Shown here: in pieces, positions 1 through 12,273 of the stretch
Layout of the letters: every line of letters begins with the position of its first letter
Position numbering within the stretch: position 1 is the first letter of the stretch
DNA from: Stereum hirsutum FP-91666 SS1
Lineage: Eukaryota; Basidiomycota; Agaricomycetes; Russulales; Stereaceae
Reading direction: 5' to 3'
DNA: 64,000 bases
Assembly (NCBI RefSeq): GCF_000264905.1
Contig: NW_006763149.1
Location: 124,001 to 188,000 of the forward strand
Notes under the pieces: generated by a model
Told to the model about the DNA's origin: nothing
Databases searched by the model: none
The model's input: the letters and a program-made list of their open reading frames with translations, nothing else
Made by a program: the position numbers and the translations under genes

Positions 1-3000
1 TATCGAACCGGTTCTTGTCGTTCCAGCATCATCGCCTCGACTTAAAACCAATGCAACCATTTCAGGGTAAAGTGGCCCTCTGCCCAGCGTGGTCGTCTAC
101 ATTAAGCACAGCAACGTTGCTTGCTAGCACATGTTTAAACCCGCCGCATCCAGTGTTCGATGTCATTGCAGGTCGTGGGCTTTACCTCTATCACCCGTTC
201 GACTCTGAATCCGTGTCGTGCACAGTATAGAGTGGACAAGCCTGTGTGGTTTCTCATGCAGTGTTCGTGCAAGAATTTCTTTTTTTTTGTTTTCCATTTG
301 GGTGCTCCGTCCATATACGTTTTCGATGCACATGCGCTGGTAAAACCGGTATCGTCGTCCTTGTCTACCGCAATAGCTATATGCGTGCCTCTGCCTCATG
401 CACCCTTCGTTTAATACAGACACTTCCATGACACTGTCTGGCTTGGACTAGAATCCCAGGATACGGACAGCCTTTCGAGTTAGAAAGATTTTTGATCGCA
501 CGAACGAAGCGCCGTACTCTCCTACTCACCCCGCCACGAAGGTATACTTGCGTTCCACGCTCAGCCCGTCTCCACACGCATCGTAGTATAACGGTCGGAT
601 TCTCTGTGCTACCGGCCACCGACTCATTTTTATGCATATGCGCAGGATCGCCCAACGATTCCTACGCTTACTGCAATGATTGGGCATCGTTACTCATTCA
701 CACTACGCTCTCGTCGGCAACACTGCTAACATACGTCCACAGCCTGATTATTTCTGGAGGGTCCAGCCTCACCTGATAGAGTGGAACAGATTTAGGAGAG
801 GCCCGATGCATCGTCTCGAGACGCGCACGCTTTGAAGTCTTTTGTGGGTCCATTACGGGGTGCTGTGCACGTTAGAATAAGCGCCTACGCGCTCATGGCG
901 ATGCTGGGCTTGCGTACAGCTTGTCGTCTTCCACGTCGAACCCGTCGCTCCTTCGTTCTTTCCATTTTGGAGTACCTGGTTCTGTTAAGCATGCCGGGAC
1001 TTTCAAAGGGCCTATATTGTGCTGTCATCTCCGGAAGGCCATCTTCGTACTTGGACTGATGAATCATCGCTCGATTTCATTCTAATACTTCCCTTCCTTG
1101 CTGCGATTCAGATGACTCTTCTTCCTACATTTCAAGGTATCATCCGGGATTGACGGACGTGGGCTCACTGCTGAGTCGCTTTCCAGAAGACTTACGAGCA
1201 CACAGCCGAACGCTCGACATACACTCTCGTCGTCCATGAACCCAATTGTATAGGAGTTTGACCTGTTCTACGTGTATAGCAAATCAGGGCGTTTACATAC
1301 CATGGCGTGACTTACGCCTGAACAGAAGGAACATCACCCCACAAGCATCATGAAGATACTCCTTGTGGCCGACATATATTTGGCAAGGCGGGATGGGGAC
1401 CACAGACTCGGAGCTGGTCCTCGCTGTAGCCTTTCTCCTGTAAGCTTTCTCTGGTGACTTTCTCTCCTGATCACCGAAACGGTCGTTGCAGCCGTCATTG
1501 ACCTTACTCATATGGCTTATCGTACGTGTAGAACATTGTAGAGAATGTAATTTAGATGGCTGCCGGTCCTTTCCGCAACCAAGGCTATTTCTGAGGTTAC
1601 CTAACCTCCATGCTAGGTTCTTGCTTCCATATATTGGCTGTATCACGATAGTAAACGCGCGACAATATCTATGTCATTCTTCAATAATCCTTTCTGACCC
1701 TATTAACTGGCGTATTAAGTGATGGAAAGGCTGGTATACGTGAGTGAGTGGTACACCACTCGAAACAGGATCAATGTCCATGGGTCTATCATTGTACATA
1801 TCCAAAGTGGCCTTTGCTCGGTGCCGTGACTGTCGTCATTTCGCCAGGATATTTGGGTGCACAGTAATAATGTTCCCGACTTATAACCTTTCCTACTGGC
1901 GATGTACAACGGAAATAACCACGTCGACATCATAGTAACCCCACAGCGCAATTCGGAAGGAGTCCTCACTCAGGTAGGACGACAATCCGCCGACTCAAAT
2001 CGCCCAGACCGCTCATCTATCATGACCGTGGAGTTATGGGCCTCGAGTGGGGTATGGGGCGGGGCGCGGGGTGAGGCGCGGAACACGATGATTCGAGAAT
2101 CGTGTGATAACACTCCAGTTGCGGCTCGAAGAATACCAAGGTGTGCTTGAACCCAGGCTCCGTTGAGTTCGGACCTCTTGAAAAATCAAGAAGTGATAGA
2201 TGTGCTTTATGGACAAACTGAGAATACGTTCATACTCGAGTGGAGCTGTCGAGGGACCTCGAAGCATTGTTCAAAGATAGATATCATCTTACCCATGTCC
2301 CGCTGCCGGCGAGATGCGTACGGCTGTAGTATGGTCGGAAGTGTGGGGAGTTTATGTGGGCATCGGCCTCGGGAGTACAGAAGTTCAGTTTATCATTATT
2401 TTTCAGTCAAAATAGTTGGTAGGTATCGTCTACATCTGAGTTCGTGACAGGGAGTGCCCTTTCACTGGCATCAAGTTGGTAATAACGTTGATGCTAGGCA
2501 GCGCATACTTATGACAAAAGTCGAGCAAAAAAAATCGAGCATCCGCCCACGTACATCAAAAAGGCTGGTACTCAATATGCGGTCAGGGCTCGCAGCAATA
2601 GTGACTTTCCGAACAGGGAGTTGTTTTGCAGTTGGTGATCTTTTACCGTTTACGTGGTTGGGCCAGGAACGGGATATTTTCCCACATTCACGGAAGATGC
2701 CGTGATGGTTCGGAAACTAAACTCTTCCGTGAGCAGCCTTTCAGCTGTTCAGATCGTTCAGACCTCCTCGAAATCTACAAAGTCTGTCTCAAGGACGTAT
2801 AAATCTCCTTCGAGTCTTCGCTTATTGAATCTGGGTCGTCAACGTCATCGCTGGATGTCTTCTGTGATACCTTTCCTGCGAATGAGCTCGAGGCGGTGGT
2901 GAAATTGCGATCATCACCCTGACCCATCAGCATGATATGCAGCACAGCCAACCCGTTCTTCGCAGTGCTTTGATCGTCATCCGATGTTGATAACAACCAT

Positions 3001-3176
3001 GAAAAATAGCTCGCAGGGCGTGCTACGACCTCCATTCAACCCTCCGCATTGCCTTCTCAGGGCGGGTTCCTCTTTGCTTCGCCTGCTTCCTTCTGTTGTT
3101 CTTCCTGGCTCCGGGGCGTACTGCATATTCTCAGGCGTCTGGGCCTGACTCACCCTAGCAAGGCTCGTCCGCTGCC
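1..3176. other. Left intergenic stretch, no gene recognised
   Basis: Only short open frames occur here, none longer than about 117 codons. None carries a recognisable domain or has neighbours that splice onto it in frame. I saw no tRNA, no tandem repeat and no terminal inverted repeat. The last few hundred bases are the promoter side of the plus-strand gene starting at 3311. The stretch could hold decayed mobile DNA that cannot be recognised by eye. Confidence 0.5.
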
Positions 3177-3183
3177 TATAAAA
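3177..3183 (+). promoter_or_regulatory. TATA box of the DUF6699-type gene
   Basis: TATAAAA lies 128 bases before the ATG at 3311, with pyrimidine-rich sequence in between. The spacing is suitable for a fungal core promoter. No mapped transcription start supports it. Confidence 0.5.
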
Positions 3184-3310
3184 CGGAGTCTTCACTTGGT
3201 TGCCAAAGGCCTTTTCCTCCACTGAGCACAATACCGCACACTCACACGCCTTCTCCATCCGCTTCTGTTTGATCCTACATTAGCCAGCGTCGAGTTGCAA
3301 ACAACACACG

Positions 3311-4228
3311 ATGGCTAACTACCCGCAATACCCGTTCGCTTACCCTCCCAACGCCTACGTTCCCACCCTTCCTCCCCCCGCTCCCTACTTGGTCCCTCCA
3401 GAAGTCGGAAGAGGTCGTAGAAATTCCTGGCATGCGCGAGCTCCTCCACGTAGCCCAGGGTACGCTCCTCCGACGCCTCGAGCATCCACACCACAACCTT
3501 ACCCACCCTACCCTCACTTCAACACCCGCCCTGTTTATCCCGACGGTAGACGGCCGTCTTTCGACCATGCATTTGTTCGGCCTCTCGTCGACCCCGTCTG
3601 GGGCCCGGGATACCCGAGGGACGCGAATCCTCACCACTCGCCCTATGGAGGTTGGATGTTTGTTGGACCTCCTGAATTGCCCCCTCCACAGATCCACCAC
3701 TTGCTCAATGGGGATATTCTTCCTCAATATATTATTCTTGATCTCGCTAGCCACATCCCATCTGTCCAACGACGCGTCAATCCATCACAGTCTGTTCCGC
3801 TCACGGCTCACGAATTGGAACAAGCAGTAACCAGCCCCGAGACCCTGCGTCTGCGAATCGTCAGCGACGCATTTCCCCAATGGCCCCTTGACCTTTCCAT
3901 CACCGGCTCGTCGCTCAACCCGCCCCTCCGTGGTCGTCCCGCCCTCCCATACATCACGGTTGGCGACGTGATCTTTTCCCTTCACGCTCATCTTCATACT
4001 CCGATCACACATGAAGAATGGGGAAGGCTCAACGCCACCCAGGAGACGGATGTGGCAAAGGCATACACGAAGCGGACCAAAGCTCATCCCGCATCGGAGA
4101 CGGAGCAGAGGAGGGCAGGTGTGAAGCGGGTTGACTACCTACTCAGAAGGCACGCTTTCAACGGCTTCACATGGACCACGCCGGAGAATGGGGTGGAAAG
4201 GTTGAAGCTGCTTGTGGGGATGTCATGA
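3311..4228 (+). CDS. DUF6699-type hypothetical protein
   Basis: A single-exon frame of 305 residues begins at an ATG in a CACACGATGG context. The first 130 or so residues are low-complexity, rich in Pro, Tyr and Ala (MANYPQYPFAYPPNAY at the start), and are probably disordered. From about residue 140 a globular domain begins: ILDLASHIPS, then a stretch with RLRIVSDAFPQWPLD, then PYITVGDVIFSLHAHLHTPIT and a charged helix before a conserved-looking hydrophobic tail. This order of motifs resembles the DUF6699 domain common in Agaricomycetes, whose function is unknown. The assignment rests on pattern memory only. I see no signal peptide or membrane segment. The minus-strand ABC gene ends about 0.9 kb downstream, so the two genes converge. 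Confidence 0.75.
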   Translation: MANYPQYPFAYPPNAYVPTLPPPAPYLVPPEVGRGRRNSWHARAPPRSPGYAPPTPRASTPQPYPPYPHFNTRPVYPDGRRPSFDHAFVRPLVDPVWGPGYPRDANPHHSPYGGWMFVGPPELPPPQIHHLLNGDILPQYIILDLASHIPSVQRRVNPSQSVPLTAHELEQAVTSPETLRLRIVSDAFPQWPLDLSITGSSLNPPLRGRPALPYITVGDVIFSLHAHLHTPITHEEWGRLNATQETDVAKAYTKRTKAHPASETEQRRAGVKRVDYLLRRHAFNGFTWTTPENGVERLKLLVGMS

Positions 4229-5123
4229 TCCCCGCGCTCCTTGATTTTGACGGAACTTTGTTGAGATGAATTCATATCGGACTAACTTAGTCTGGAAGTT
4301 TTTTTTTCTTTCTTTGATATGCGCTGAGGTAATAATCGAGCGTCAGAGGTGACACGAACAATGCCTCCACTCTCCTCGCTCTCCACTCTCTATCTCCTTC
4401 CTCTTTTTTCTTTCTTCTGCGTGTCGGGTCCTTCGGAGTAGTATCTTTATCCCTTGTATGTATGACTGTTTTCTCTCGTCCCATTCTACCTCTATGCCTC
4501 GTAACGCCACCATATGATGACTCATCACTGTTCAATGCTCCTGTACGCCCTATAATGTCCTACCTACGTCTACGAATGATAATACCTATGTAATTCACGA
4601 TCAAGGCGGAATGCAGGAGGAAGTACAAGTCGGTCACAAGAGTTCTTACTCTTCAACGCGACTCTTCAGAAGGAATTGATAAGATTGGTGTTCAGCGCCA
4701 GTCTCAATTGAATAGGACACCGATCACAGACTGCGACTGGTTTTCTCTGAACAAAGAGGATATGTCAATCTTTCAAGATCCCACATACAAAGGGTGTACA
4801 TATTTTTCTGCGCAGCTTGGAGTGATATGTTGACGTCTGCCCCTGAATCAATGTCAATTGTGGGCCAGACACAAAGGGTTAACGAGTTGTTTATTAGGGA
4901 GAGCGCAACCGACGACCTTGATGCCCCAGAGAAATACGAATAATACACCTTAACGCTCTATGAATATGTGTGTCCTCATATTATCTAGATTTTGCTCTCA
5001 GTTGATCATTGCGTTCCAGACCCCGATGAGAATGGAACAACAGTAGGCCCAAACCCTGCAGTACGGTCGCAAAGGCACATACTACGTAGAACACCCAAAA
5101 TCCAAGGAACCCCGCCACCGTAC
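4229..5123. other. Convergent intergenic region
   Basis: This lies between two genes that end towards each other, so it should hold both 3' UTRs. It includes an oligo-T/CT-rich tract near 4300-4430. Only short, unconvincing open frames are present, and I saw no RNA gene or repeat. Confidence 0.5.
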
Positions 5124-8100
5124 CTACGCGCGTATCTCAGCCACGCTGTCCCTCTCCGTTCGCTCATTCAGCTCTCTCACGTCACCCACTGCTTCCGATT
5201 CCCCTTTCTCCTCGACAACATCCTCAGTCTCTGACGCACGGTCTACGGACTCAACTGGGTGTGTAGCGCTGAGCTGGGCGGCCATGAGTTCTCGGAAGCG
5301 AGAGTTGGGGCGGTTGACCTGCAGAAGATTGTGGTTCAGAATGTTAGCGACGTTACAGGTACGATATGTGCACGAAGGAATGATAAGGTCGTACCAGCTG
5401 TCTGTATGTTCCGGTCTCGGTGATACGACCGTCTACAATATATAAAGTAAATCGATCAGGGGGCCAGAGCCAGGAGGAAAGGCGACAGAAGCACGGACCT
5501 TCCAATACAACAATCCTCTCTGCTCGCGCAATCGTTGATAACCTGTGAGCGACGAACAAACAAGTCGTATTCCTTGCGCGCAGAATCTTGTCGACCGCAT
5601 CGTTCACCTACACACGCCACGCCACATCAGCATCCAAAGTGAATCGAGACAAGGTGGAATAAGAATACGACTCACTCTATGTTCCGATGCAGCATCCAGG
5701 GAGCTTGTTGCCTCATCCAACGCCAAGATCGCAGGCTTCTTGAGTAACGCACGGGCAATGGCCAACCTCTGTCTCTGACCCCCGCTCAAGCTCAACCTTC
5801 CAACTGTGTGAAATCCGCCCAAACCCAATAAGAAATTGATGGAATGAATCAGCCAGGGAGAAGGACGTACTCGGTGTATCAAAGCCTTCGGGCAAACCCC
5901 ACACAAACTCGCAATTCGCCTCCCTTGCCGCCGCCTCGATCTGCTCCCTCGTCGCGTCCTCGTTCCCATAGGCGATGTTCGACGCGATCGTGCCAGTGAA
6001 GAGGACCGGATCTTGTGGGACAACACCAATGACATTCCGCCATGAAGTCGTCGTGAATTCACGGATGTCTGCGCCACAAATTTAATCAGTAAAACGTATG
6101 CGGAACTTGGTAGCAATAAATAAATAAGAACGACGGTGAAAACTCACCCTGCCCATCGAACATGACCCTCCCCCCAACAGGGTCATAATACCTCAACAAC
6201 AAACTCTGCACACTACTCTTCCCACTCCCACTCTTCCCCACGATCGCCACGCTCTCACCCACTCCCACCTCCAGATCGAACCCGCTCAGGACCTCGATAC
6301 CCTGGCGGCTCGGGTACGAGAACTTCACGTTCTCGAACCGGAGGGATCCACGGCGGTTGTGGGAGAGAACGACGGTGTTCGGGTGGCTGGGGTCCATGGG
6401 GATAGCAGGGCGGCGGTCGAGGAGTTCGAAGATACGTTGGCCAGCGCCGATGCCGCGCATTATTGAGGTCTAAGAAGGATCACATCCACAGAGAATGAAC
6501 GTCGAGTTTTAATATTGAAGCATTGGGGAAGACTACTCACGAAGAAAGATCTACAAAAACCAAGTCAGACCCTACATGCAGATGTGTGGTAGTGTGCGAG
6601 AATACGTACGTCAGCATCTGCATTCCACTCCCGACGTACACCGTATACATCATCAGACTCGTCAAATCACCGACAGAAATGTATCCACGGCTGACGAGTG
6701 AGCCACCTATAACCGAACGCCACACGCCACACGAAAAAAAGAATAGGCAGTCAGTGACCACCAAAAGCCAATCGTCGCCTAAACGGAGAACCCCATCGGC
6801 AGGAAGAAAGTCAAAACTCACCATACCCCAGAAGCGCCAACAACGCGACATTCCCGCTCAAGCCCGTACTCCCGAAGAAAATGGCGCTCGCGATACCCTC
6901 CTTCCTGGCCAACTTGAACACCTCTTCCGACCTCACATTGAACTTCTTCTCTTCTGCATGGTGTGCATTGAAGGCTTGGACTGTTCGAAGAGCGGAGAGG
7001 GCTTCGGCAGCAACCTGAGTGTTTATGGATGACACAGTGGACGACAAGTTTGAGACGCCCAGACAGAAATGTTGAGAAGCTGTCGAGGGATGGGTGGAGA
7101 AGAGCGATTAGGAGACTAACCTTGGTCATTTCACCGAGAGCTTCCTGCGTCTTATTAGAGAGTTTCTTGAGGTATCGACCGTAGAACACCTAAATTCACC
7201 ACGACCAAGCCAAAAATTCGCGACACAGCCAATAGAAAAGTCAGTTTACGACCAGTGGTGTTATAGGATAGGCGCTGGATAAAGACAAGACGAAAAGAGA
7301 GAAATGTGGCGCAATTTTCGAAAAGCCCTATGGGCCACAGGGGCAAAATGCGGGAAGAAGGGAAGGAGTAGAAAGAGCGAGAAAATTAACAGAGGAGAAC
7401 TTACAGCACCAAGAGCGATAGGTGGAACGATACTGAGCATAAGCAGCGTTAGTTGTGGCGAGATATAAAACATCGCGCCGACTGCCAGATACCGACAAGG
7501 ATTTGTGAGTTAAGTGAGGTGTGGCGGAAAGCGGCATGAAGCATGGGCAGGCGGTTCAGAGAAACGATGCAGTTATTTACTCACCTCCAGCAGCGGACAT
7601 CACGATTGACCTCAATCCATCCGAAAGATTCTGGGTAACGCTACCAAGAAACAAAGAAAAAGCGTGGACGCAGTTAGCAAAGGGATCATCTTCACACCGA
7701 ATCCTACGAGCTGCCGATGGTCGAGTACCGCAGCGGTCAGGAAAGGTATAAGGCCGCACACCTTTCGCCGACGATGCTACTATCCGCGCTGAGCCGACTC
7801 AAGACATCTCCCTCGCCTCTCTCCACATATTCAACTTCTTGCCGGAGTGCGGCACCGTATAATCGTTGACGCAGTCGAGCAACAATCCGTTGGCCTTCAT
7901 TGATGAAAATGGGTGGGCGTTAGTACAATGAGAATATGTGGATTACGCGGGTAGAGAAGTTCTCGAAGGGAGATGAGGCAATACGGGACGAGAGGGCCTT
8001 ACCTGATATACGCATGAGAAACGCCCTTCCGGCATTCGCGAGTGCACCAACAGTGAAAATAGCCAACAGAACCGCACATGCCTGCGTCAAACTCAAGCCC

Positions 8101-8739
8101 ATCGGTATAGTCTACACTTCGCCCAACACACACCACCGAATACAAATTCATGAGCACGCAATCGTTAACAACCCTAGCACATTACAAATCGACGTATTGA
8201 AACAGACGTACGGGTTCCGGGGTCGTAAAGAAATCGATGAGCTTTCCGACCGAGAATGGGATACTGAGTGTTACGGCAGACGACACGAGTAGCAGGCCAA
8301 CCGCTGTGAGAAGTGGTTTGCGTTCTGGGGTGGCTAAGGCTGCGATTTTACGGAATGACGAGGCGCGTGAGACGCCCTCGGCTTGTCCATCTTCGATGCC
8401 TGTGCGGCCGGGAGAGAAAGGAGAGAGAGAAGAGGACGGTTTATGCTGTGATTTGGTGTGTGTAGGTGTTGTAGTGTCATTATGTGGCTCTTGAGACTGT
8501 CTTGAGTCGCGCAAGGGTGAGGAGGTAGAGAAGAGGCGTGGATGGAGGTGAGGGAGGCAAGATATGTGGTGGATCTGCCTGAATTGAAGAGTTGATAGAG
8601 CAGTTATACGTGAGTTATGAGATTTGACCCATTGCTGGTTGAGTATTGTTCGTGGTAACGGGGGTTGAGAGATTGAATAATGACGAGAAATAAAGGATCG
8701 GAACGGTTGAACGTGCGAAGGGAAGGCGCGGGGGAGCAT
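5124..8739 (-). CDS. MDL1: Mitochondrial ABC half-transporter, MDL1/ABCB10-like
   Basis: Fifteen exons give 753 residues: 8739-8212, 8111-8003, 7894-7762, 7640-7585, 7481-7405, 7189-7121, 7014-6822, 6706-6610, 6550-6541, 6469-6148, 6068-5871, 5803-5676, 5607-5499, 5432-5395 and 5318-5124. All junctions keep frame. The N-terminus ([15 protein letters not shown]) is rich in Arg and Ser and looks like a mitochondrial presequence; the Met at 8901 is a possible upstream start. A six-helix ABC membrane domain follows, opening with [20 protein letters not shown]. The ATPase domain has Walker [10 protein letters not shown] (about residue 502), signature LSGGQRQR (about 603), Walker [13 protein letters not shown] and H-loop FVAHRLST (about 661). 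Family knowledge places MDL1/ABCB10 in the inner mitochondrial membrane as homodimers exporting peptides or related substrates. The acidic 60-residue tail is typical of fungal members. Exon 9 is only 10 nt. Confidence 0.9.
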
Positions 8740-9773
8740 TGAGCGCAGTGCACGAGCTGAACTCAATGAAGACCAATGCTCCAAAGACCTATGTAGTAGG
8801 AATGAGACAGCCAGTATTAGCGAATGCTCTGGATCATAGAAAAATAAATGATACACGTCGACGGCCGGCGCTGAGGTAGTATTCCACTCCCGAGGCAGCA
8901 TTGCTCAGTCATGCATGGCGCTCTATCACATGTCCTGTCGTGCAGCAATACCCAGAAGAATGCAAAGACGAAAGACCTGGGGCATGAATCGTAAAATCAA
9001 AGAATATAGACTGACCTGTGTTTATGGCCAGGCTAAAGCAAGTATACAGAGTATGGGGCTGAAATTCGGAGTCGCGGAGATGACGGAACGTCGGCTGTGC
9101 ACGTGGCCTCCTCCCGATGTCCCATTGCAGCGAGAAGATCAAGAAGATCGCGATTCGCCTGTTCCCAGTTCGCGACAATCATTAATCAGCTCTTGGCTGT
9201 CCACGATGATACACAGAAAATACCCTTGGAAAAAGCAGCGAAAATCAGGTTGATCCATGCTCATTCCTGCTCGATCTCGCCTTCGAGTGCTCTACATCTA
9301 TGACATTTGAGCCAGGTAATATCCATCCCCTTCGCCACGCGAAAATACGATCAATCTGCTGGCCCGACGGGGTGAACGTAAGAGCATCGGGAAAACCCCC
9401 AAGAATGATGAACCCTTTCAGTGGAGCGCGTTGTTCACAGCAAAATAAGCGAGTATGAGCCGACTTCGTCGTTCGCCAGGCTGTTCACCTGCTTTCCCCG
9501 CCTTTTCATCGCCTTGTCCGTTCTTCCACTCATTCCTCCAGGTTTTTTGACAGTTCGTTCTAGTCGACACACGGTTGCCACGTCTCGACTTATATTTGGC
9601 ATATCACCCCCAAACGTCACTTGTACTCCCACGCAGGCACAATAGGTACCCTATTCAAGACGAGGACCTCGCGTTCGCTCCTCGAGCCTCTGCTCGACGA
9701 GTCGGATCGCAGTTCGTTCGACTTCGAGCAACCTGTCCCCCCGTACCATACCCCACCTAAACCATCGTATACG
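8740..9773. other. Divergent promoter region, ABC transporter and PalI-like gene
   Basis: The ABC gene and the four-TM gene diverge from about 1 kb that holds both promoters and 5' UTRs. Open frames on both strands extend a little from each gene, but no other gene is recognisable. Confidence 0.5.
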
Positions 9774-10729
9774 ATGGCCTGGTACAACCGTTTCCGTCGG
9801 AAAGCTGTAGTCGACAAGGAGGGAGGCACGACACCCAGGGCCTACAAGTTCTTCCACCCAGGGCAGGCGTTTCTCCTCGGCTTTCTGCTCTTCGGAGCGT
9901 TCATAATTTTTCTGCTCGTGGGCATCTGTATGCCCATCATAAAAGCTATCTATCTGTTCGAGATACAGGCTGTTCCAGCGGATGGGCAACCGGAGACGAG
10001 CATCGGGACGCAGATTCGGTTTGGTGTATGGGGTCTATGTATAACGAGGTAAGTTGTTCTGCTCGAGGAACAAGCTATACCTACTCTACGCCCTAGCTCT
10101 CTTCTTTACCTTGACCGAACGTGTTGCAATAGAAAAACTGATTGCTGACTGTACGTTGCAGCGCGCTAGACGCCCCCACGCTCTTCAGCAACGATGGCGA
10201 ATGTTTCGGCCCTGCCCTCGGCTACACGATCCCTCAAACTGTCCTCGACCTAACAGGCCAAGCCTCCCTCGTCTCCGTCGTCCTCAAAGTCCTCACCGTA
10301 CTCCTCATCCTGCACCCCATCTCCGCTGCCCTCTCCCTTCTCACCATGCTCCCCGTCTTCCTCACCTGCTGCCTCTTCCGGACCGCACCCTGGGTCGTCT
10401 CACTCATTCTGAGCATCATAACGGCTCTCGTGAGCAGCGTGGTGTTCGCGGCAGACCTGGCATTGGTGGTCATTGCGAGGCAGAAAGTGAAGAGTGTAAC
10501 GTTAGGGACGTTTGAGGTGCATTTTGGAAATGGGGTATGGATGGTGCTGACGGCAACGGTGGTTACGTGGATCTGTGTGGTGATACTGAGTATGTGGGTG
10601 TGTTGTGGGTTTAAGAGGTGCGTTTCTTTGTTGTCCCGTTCATCTTAGTTGGTACTCTCTTTATACGTCGCACCGGTGCTGATTCGCATTATACCCGTCT
10701 ATAGAAGATATCGCGACATCAAATATTGA
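9774..10729 (+). CDS. SUR7/PalI-family four-TM membrane protein
   Basis: Three exons (9774-10048, 10162-10617, 10705-10729) give 251 residues ending RRYRDIKY. An in-frame ATG at 9621 would add 51 residues; I chose 9774 because MAWYNRFRRKAV gives a short basic cytosolic leader before the first helix. Helix 1 includes FLLFGAFIIFLLVGICMP. An extracellular loop with Cys (NDGECFGPALGY) follows, then three further helices in ASLVSVVLKVLTVLLILHP, WVVSLILSIITALVSS and a last one ending in VVILSMWVCC. This topology matches the SUR7/PalI family of fungal plasma-membrane proteins, which act in eisosomes or as alkaline-pH sensors. The exact role is inferred. The gene shares its upstream region with the ABC transporter. 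Confidence 0.75.
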
Positions 10730-11426
10730 CGACCTGTATACGAAGATACCAAACTACCCCGAGGAATCAGCCCCATACTACCTACGCCTCCAGACCCACT
10801 AGCCCTGGACAACGCCATTCCTGTACACTCATTGCTTCATCATCTTACACTTCGCTATACCTGTGCATACCCATTCAACATTTCTTACCAACCACGCTTT
10901 CATACCTCCGACGCCTCCACAGAGTGGATTCAATTCGAGCGTTCCATATTATTCAAATCCAAACTCACGACCTGTATCTGTCAAACCTTCCCATTCACAT
11001 GAACCCCCCTTGCTTTATTTTACCAAGACCTCGTTAATCACATCTCCCTTCACGACGTCGTCGCTCCGTTTACATAGATGTTGTGATTATTGGCTCAGAA
11101 CTTACGCTTCCCCTCATGAGCCTCCGTAGATATATTAGATATTACTTCTCCGCTTTGATTCTGAGAATGAGAGCTCGTAACATTACACTTCCATCGCTAT
11201 GTCTGGTCTGCTTTCCCTATGAATCGTTATAGTGAAGCTTTGAAGACTCCACCGACTGAACGTACTACAGCGAGCGTGGCACAGATCAAGTGGCGATCAC
11301 AAGGAGGATCTTATCTTATCTGACCTTCAAGTTGTCCCGATCTGACGTCGCGAGTCAGATCTACAAGATCATCTCTCTTGCTTTCTCTCCTCGACTCAGT
11401 CTCCGCACTCTCCTTGTCTCTGCATA
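10730..11426 (+). other. Intergenic region before HUB1
   Basis: This holds the 3' UTR of the PalI-like gene and the HUB1 promoter. The last 100 bases are CT-rich, as is usual just upstream of fungal start codons. No gene or repeat was seen. Confidence 0.5.
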
Positions 11427-11910
11427 ATGCCTCTCATCGAAGTAAGTCTTCATTTATCAAGTAATATATATAACAGAACTCATCATAATACAGATCATCG
11501 CGAACGATCGTCTCGGTCGCAAAGGTACGATTCGTCGCCACCCTCTATCCCCCTTCTCGTTTGTACCCTATTCTCTAGCTAATCAACATCTCCTCCATCT
11601 CGTTCATGCGTGGTGCAATAAATGCGACCAACCACATAGTCCGCGTGAAGTGCAGCCAGGACGACACTGTTGGCGATCTGAAGAAGCTCATCGCTGCGCA
11701 GACGGGAACTGACAGCTCGAAGATCCAGCTGAAGAAATGGTGCGTTTCTCATATACGTTCGAACTCCGCTGTTCGACCACATCCCACCAATGTCTATCTT
11801 GTTTACTCATTCGCCGACCCCATTCCAAACACAGGTACACGATCTACAAAGACCACATAACGCTCGCCGATTACGAGATCCACGACGGGATGTCACTCGA
11901 GATGTACTAG
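11427..11910 (+). CDS. HUB1: Ubiquitin-like modifier HUB1/UBL5
   Basis: Four exons (11427-11441, 11494-11524, 11640-11739, 11835-11910) give exactly 73 residues, the usual HUB1/UBL5 length. The protein starts [20 protein letters not shown] and continues with [33 protein letters not shown] and HDGMSLEMY, following the family along its whole length. HUB1 adopts a ubiquitin fold but lacks the C-terminal Gly-Gly tail, ends in aromatic residues and binds noncovalently to spliceosomal partners such as Snu66, influencing 5' splice-site choice. Here the tail ends MY, shorter than the usual YY-X. The first coding exon is just 15 nt, so the first three introns interrupt the first half of a very small gene. 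Confidence 0.95.
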
Positions 11911-12273
11911 GCTCCTGAGCATCTCGTCGGCAAAACAAACATCTCGTCGTCTATCTGCCTGGCCTGCACCATTGTCTCACACTCAAGACCCGAATGTGTT
12001 GCGGGAGAGAGGTATCGATGAGAGAATAATTGTATTTTGTCCGGAGGACCATGACTCATGTATAGTCAAGCAGTCGTTGTAAGTTGCTGTTGTATTATTT
12101 TGGGAATCATACCTTCGCATCTATCGCGGTGCAAACATTCGTGCGCTATCCACACAAGTCAAGTTTCTCGGCCCATCGCAAGCCCTAAAAGCCAGCCTGC
12201 GCAATGATGACGACTTTGCTGCCTACTCCCAGCACATCACTGCACTGCCCAATTTCTGCCGGTCGCCACATAT
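11911..12273. other. Convergent 3' region between HUB1 and PTRHD1-like gene
   Basis: About 360 bases separate the stop codons of two convergent genes. It contains only 3' UTR-like sequence and I see no feature in it. Confidence 0.5.

Noticed and set aside
3275..3769. 164-codon frame opposite the DUF6699-type gene
   Set aside because: It is a shadow of the Pro-rich coding sequence; its Arg/Val/Gly-rich translation has no domain.
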